Positions 5,548 through 6,061 of a stretch of DNA of 6,061 bases are shown piece after piece. The DNA is from Thermoplasmata archaeon (GTDB lineage: Archaea; Thermoplasmatota; Thermoplasmata; Lutacidiplasmatales; UBA184). How positions within the stretch are numbered: position 1 is the first letter of the stretch; each line of letters starts with the position of its first letter. Under the pieces are notes generated by a model, which saw only the letters and a program-made list of their open reading frames with translations, did no database searches and was not told the DNA's origin. The translations under genes were made by a program, and so were the position numbers. The stretch spans positions 1 through 6,061 of the forward strand of contig JAKIVW010000122.1 of the NCBI GenBank assembly GCA_022750355.1, read 5' to 3'.

Positions 5548-5871
5548 GTGAAGAAGATCAAGCAGAGCTATCCCCGGCGGCGCGAGATGCTGTCCACCCC
5601 GTTCAAACCGTTGTCCGACGCCGAGTTTCGAAAGTCGGTTACCGACGGCCTAGCCATTCCGAGTCTGGAGGGAAGTGTGTTGTTCGTCTCCAAATGGAGG
5701 GACGGACCGGGCATGGGAGCGGACGAATTCTTGACGGCCCTCCGGGCGGAAGGTTCCAGCCTGGAGGCCCGAAGTTTCCGGGAAGATGTCAACATCCGAG
5801 TTCTCCGGAAGCGAGGGCCGGCCAGCTCGGGTCGCCGATTGCCCGCGGCCTCGCGAGTCACAGCCGCATAG
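5548..5871 (+). CDS. Hypothetical protein, 107 residues
   Basis: I do not recognise this protein. Support for a real gene is a TATA-like box about 70 bases upstream, GGAG seven bases before the GTG start, and an open frame with a structured-looking core. The N-terminus is basic (MKKIKQSYPRRREM). The middle, about 18-83, alternates charged and hydrophobic residues (LSDAEFRKSVTDGLAIPSLE, then GSVLFVSKWRDGPGMGADEF, then FLTALRAEGSSLEARSFRED), ending in NIRVL. It looks like a small soluble alpha/beta fold. The last 22 residues are Arg/Ala/Ser-rich and probably disordered. There is no signal peptide or membrane helix and no cysteine. An ATG at 5587 would give a 94-residue version. Compositional bias could make this a false gene, but the upstream signals argue otherwise. 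Confidence 0.55.
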   Translation: MKKIKQSYPRRREMLSTPFKPLSDAEFRKSVTDGLAIPSLEGSVLFVSKWRDGPGMGADEFLTALRAEGSSLEARSFREDVNIRVLRKRGPASSGRRLPAASRVTAA

Positions 5872-5983
5872 CGGTCCGGTTCCCCGCATTCCGTTCGGCG
5901 GCCCGCTTCGGCCGCACCGTGTGACCCCAGCGGACGTCGGCCAGTCGATGGTCTTATCCCGGCGAGGCGATTCTCCACGCTCC

Positions 5984-6061
5984 ATGCCCCGCCGGATGAA
6001 TTACGCCGGAATCCGGGTGAAAGCCATGGAGGACTCCCTCCGCTTCTACACCGAGATTCTC
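5984..6061 (+). CDS. Glyoxalase/VOC superfamily protein, N-terminus, cut by right edge
   Basis: Only the first 26 codons are visible. They include MNYAGIRVKAMEDSLRFYTE, the first beta strand and helix of a vicinal oxygen chelate domain: the GIRVxxMExSxxFYxxxL pattern of glyoxalase I, dioxygenase and antibiotic-resistance relatives. The specific reaction cannot be told from this fragment. Three in-frame ATGs exist, at 5948, 5984 and 5996. The family homology begins at 5996. The weak TATA-like CTTATCC near 5952-5958 is about 29 bases ahead of 5984, which would suit a leaderless start there, so I chose that one with little confidence. Confidence 0.72.
   Translation, partial: MPRRMNYAGIRVKAMEDSLRFYTEIL

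Noticed and set aside
1..6061. CRISPR array, insertion sequence, toxin-antitoxin pair or defence system.
   Set aside because: No regularly spaced repeats, transposase or terminal inverted repeats, and no nuclease or antitoxin-like small gene pair are visible.

Overview
This window carries six complete protein genes and two cut by its edges, all ordinary housekeeping or accessory families. I read it as a piece of a GC-rich archaeal genome. The evidence is a run of AT-rich TATA-like boxes about 25-35 bases ahead of several starts in otherwise GC-rich DNA, starts that fit leaderless transcription, and a phosphate-binding protein anchored by an N-terminal membrane helix, without a lipobox and with several N-glycosylation sequons. 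A Thermoplasmata-like lineage is my best guess, but it rests on general impression only.

Layout from left to right. A phosphate ABC transporter operon, pstS then pstC, runs leftward off the left edge (1-1572, minus strand). A 406-base intergenic region follows, with TATA-like boxes, small inverted repeats and a GC-rich hairpin. Next come two rightward genes 23 bases apart: an APS kinase (cysC, 1979-2548) and a pirin-family cupin (2572-3330). A short MscS-type channel gene (3400-3903, minus) converges on the pirin gene. It is divergent from a rightward flavin-binding split-barrel protein of the pyridoxamine 5'-phosphate oxidase superfamily (4119-4610). A four-helix membrane protein resembling DUF420 follows (4692-5150). 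After a 397-base gap holding a perfect 16-bp palindrome and a good TATA box, a 107-residue protein of unknown function is encoded (5548-5871). The start of a glyoxalase/VOC-family gene runs off the right edge.

The only clear functional unit is pstS-pstC, for phosphate uptake. The cysC gene has no sulfate activation or reduction partner in the window, so its role (assimilation or sulfation) is open. The other neighbours do not add up to a recognisable pathway.

I did not find a CRISPR array, mobile element, toxin-antitoxin pair or defence locus, and I see no convincing undescribed system. The observations most worth a second look are the missing in-frame start of pstC next to a run of seven Gs, the two lone cysteines bracketing the PstS binding domain, the MscS protein with no C-terminal cage domain, and the palindrome and leader ahead of the unknown gene.
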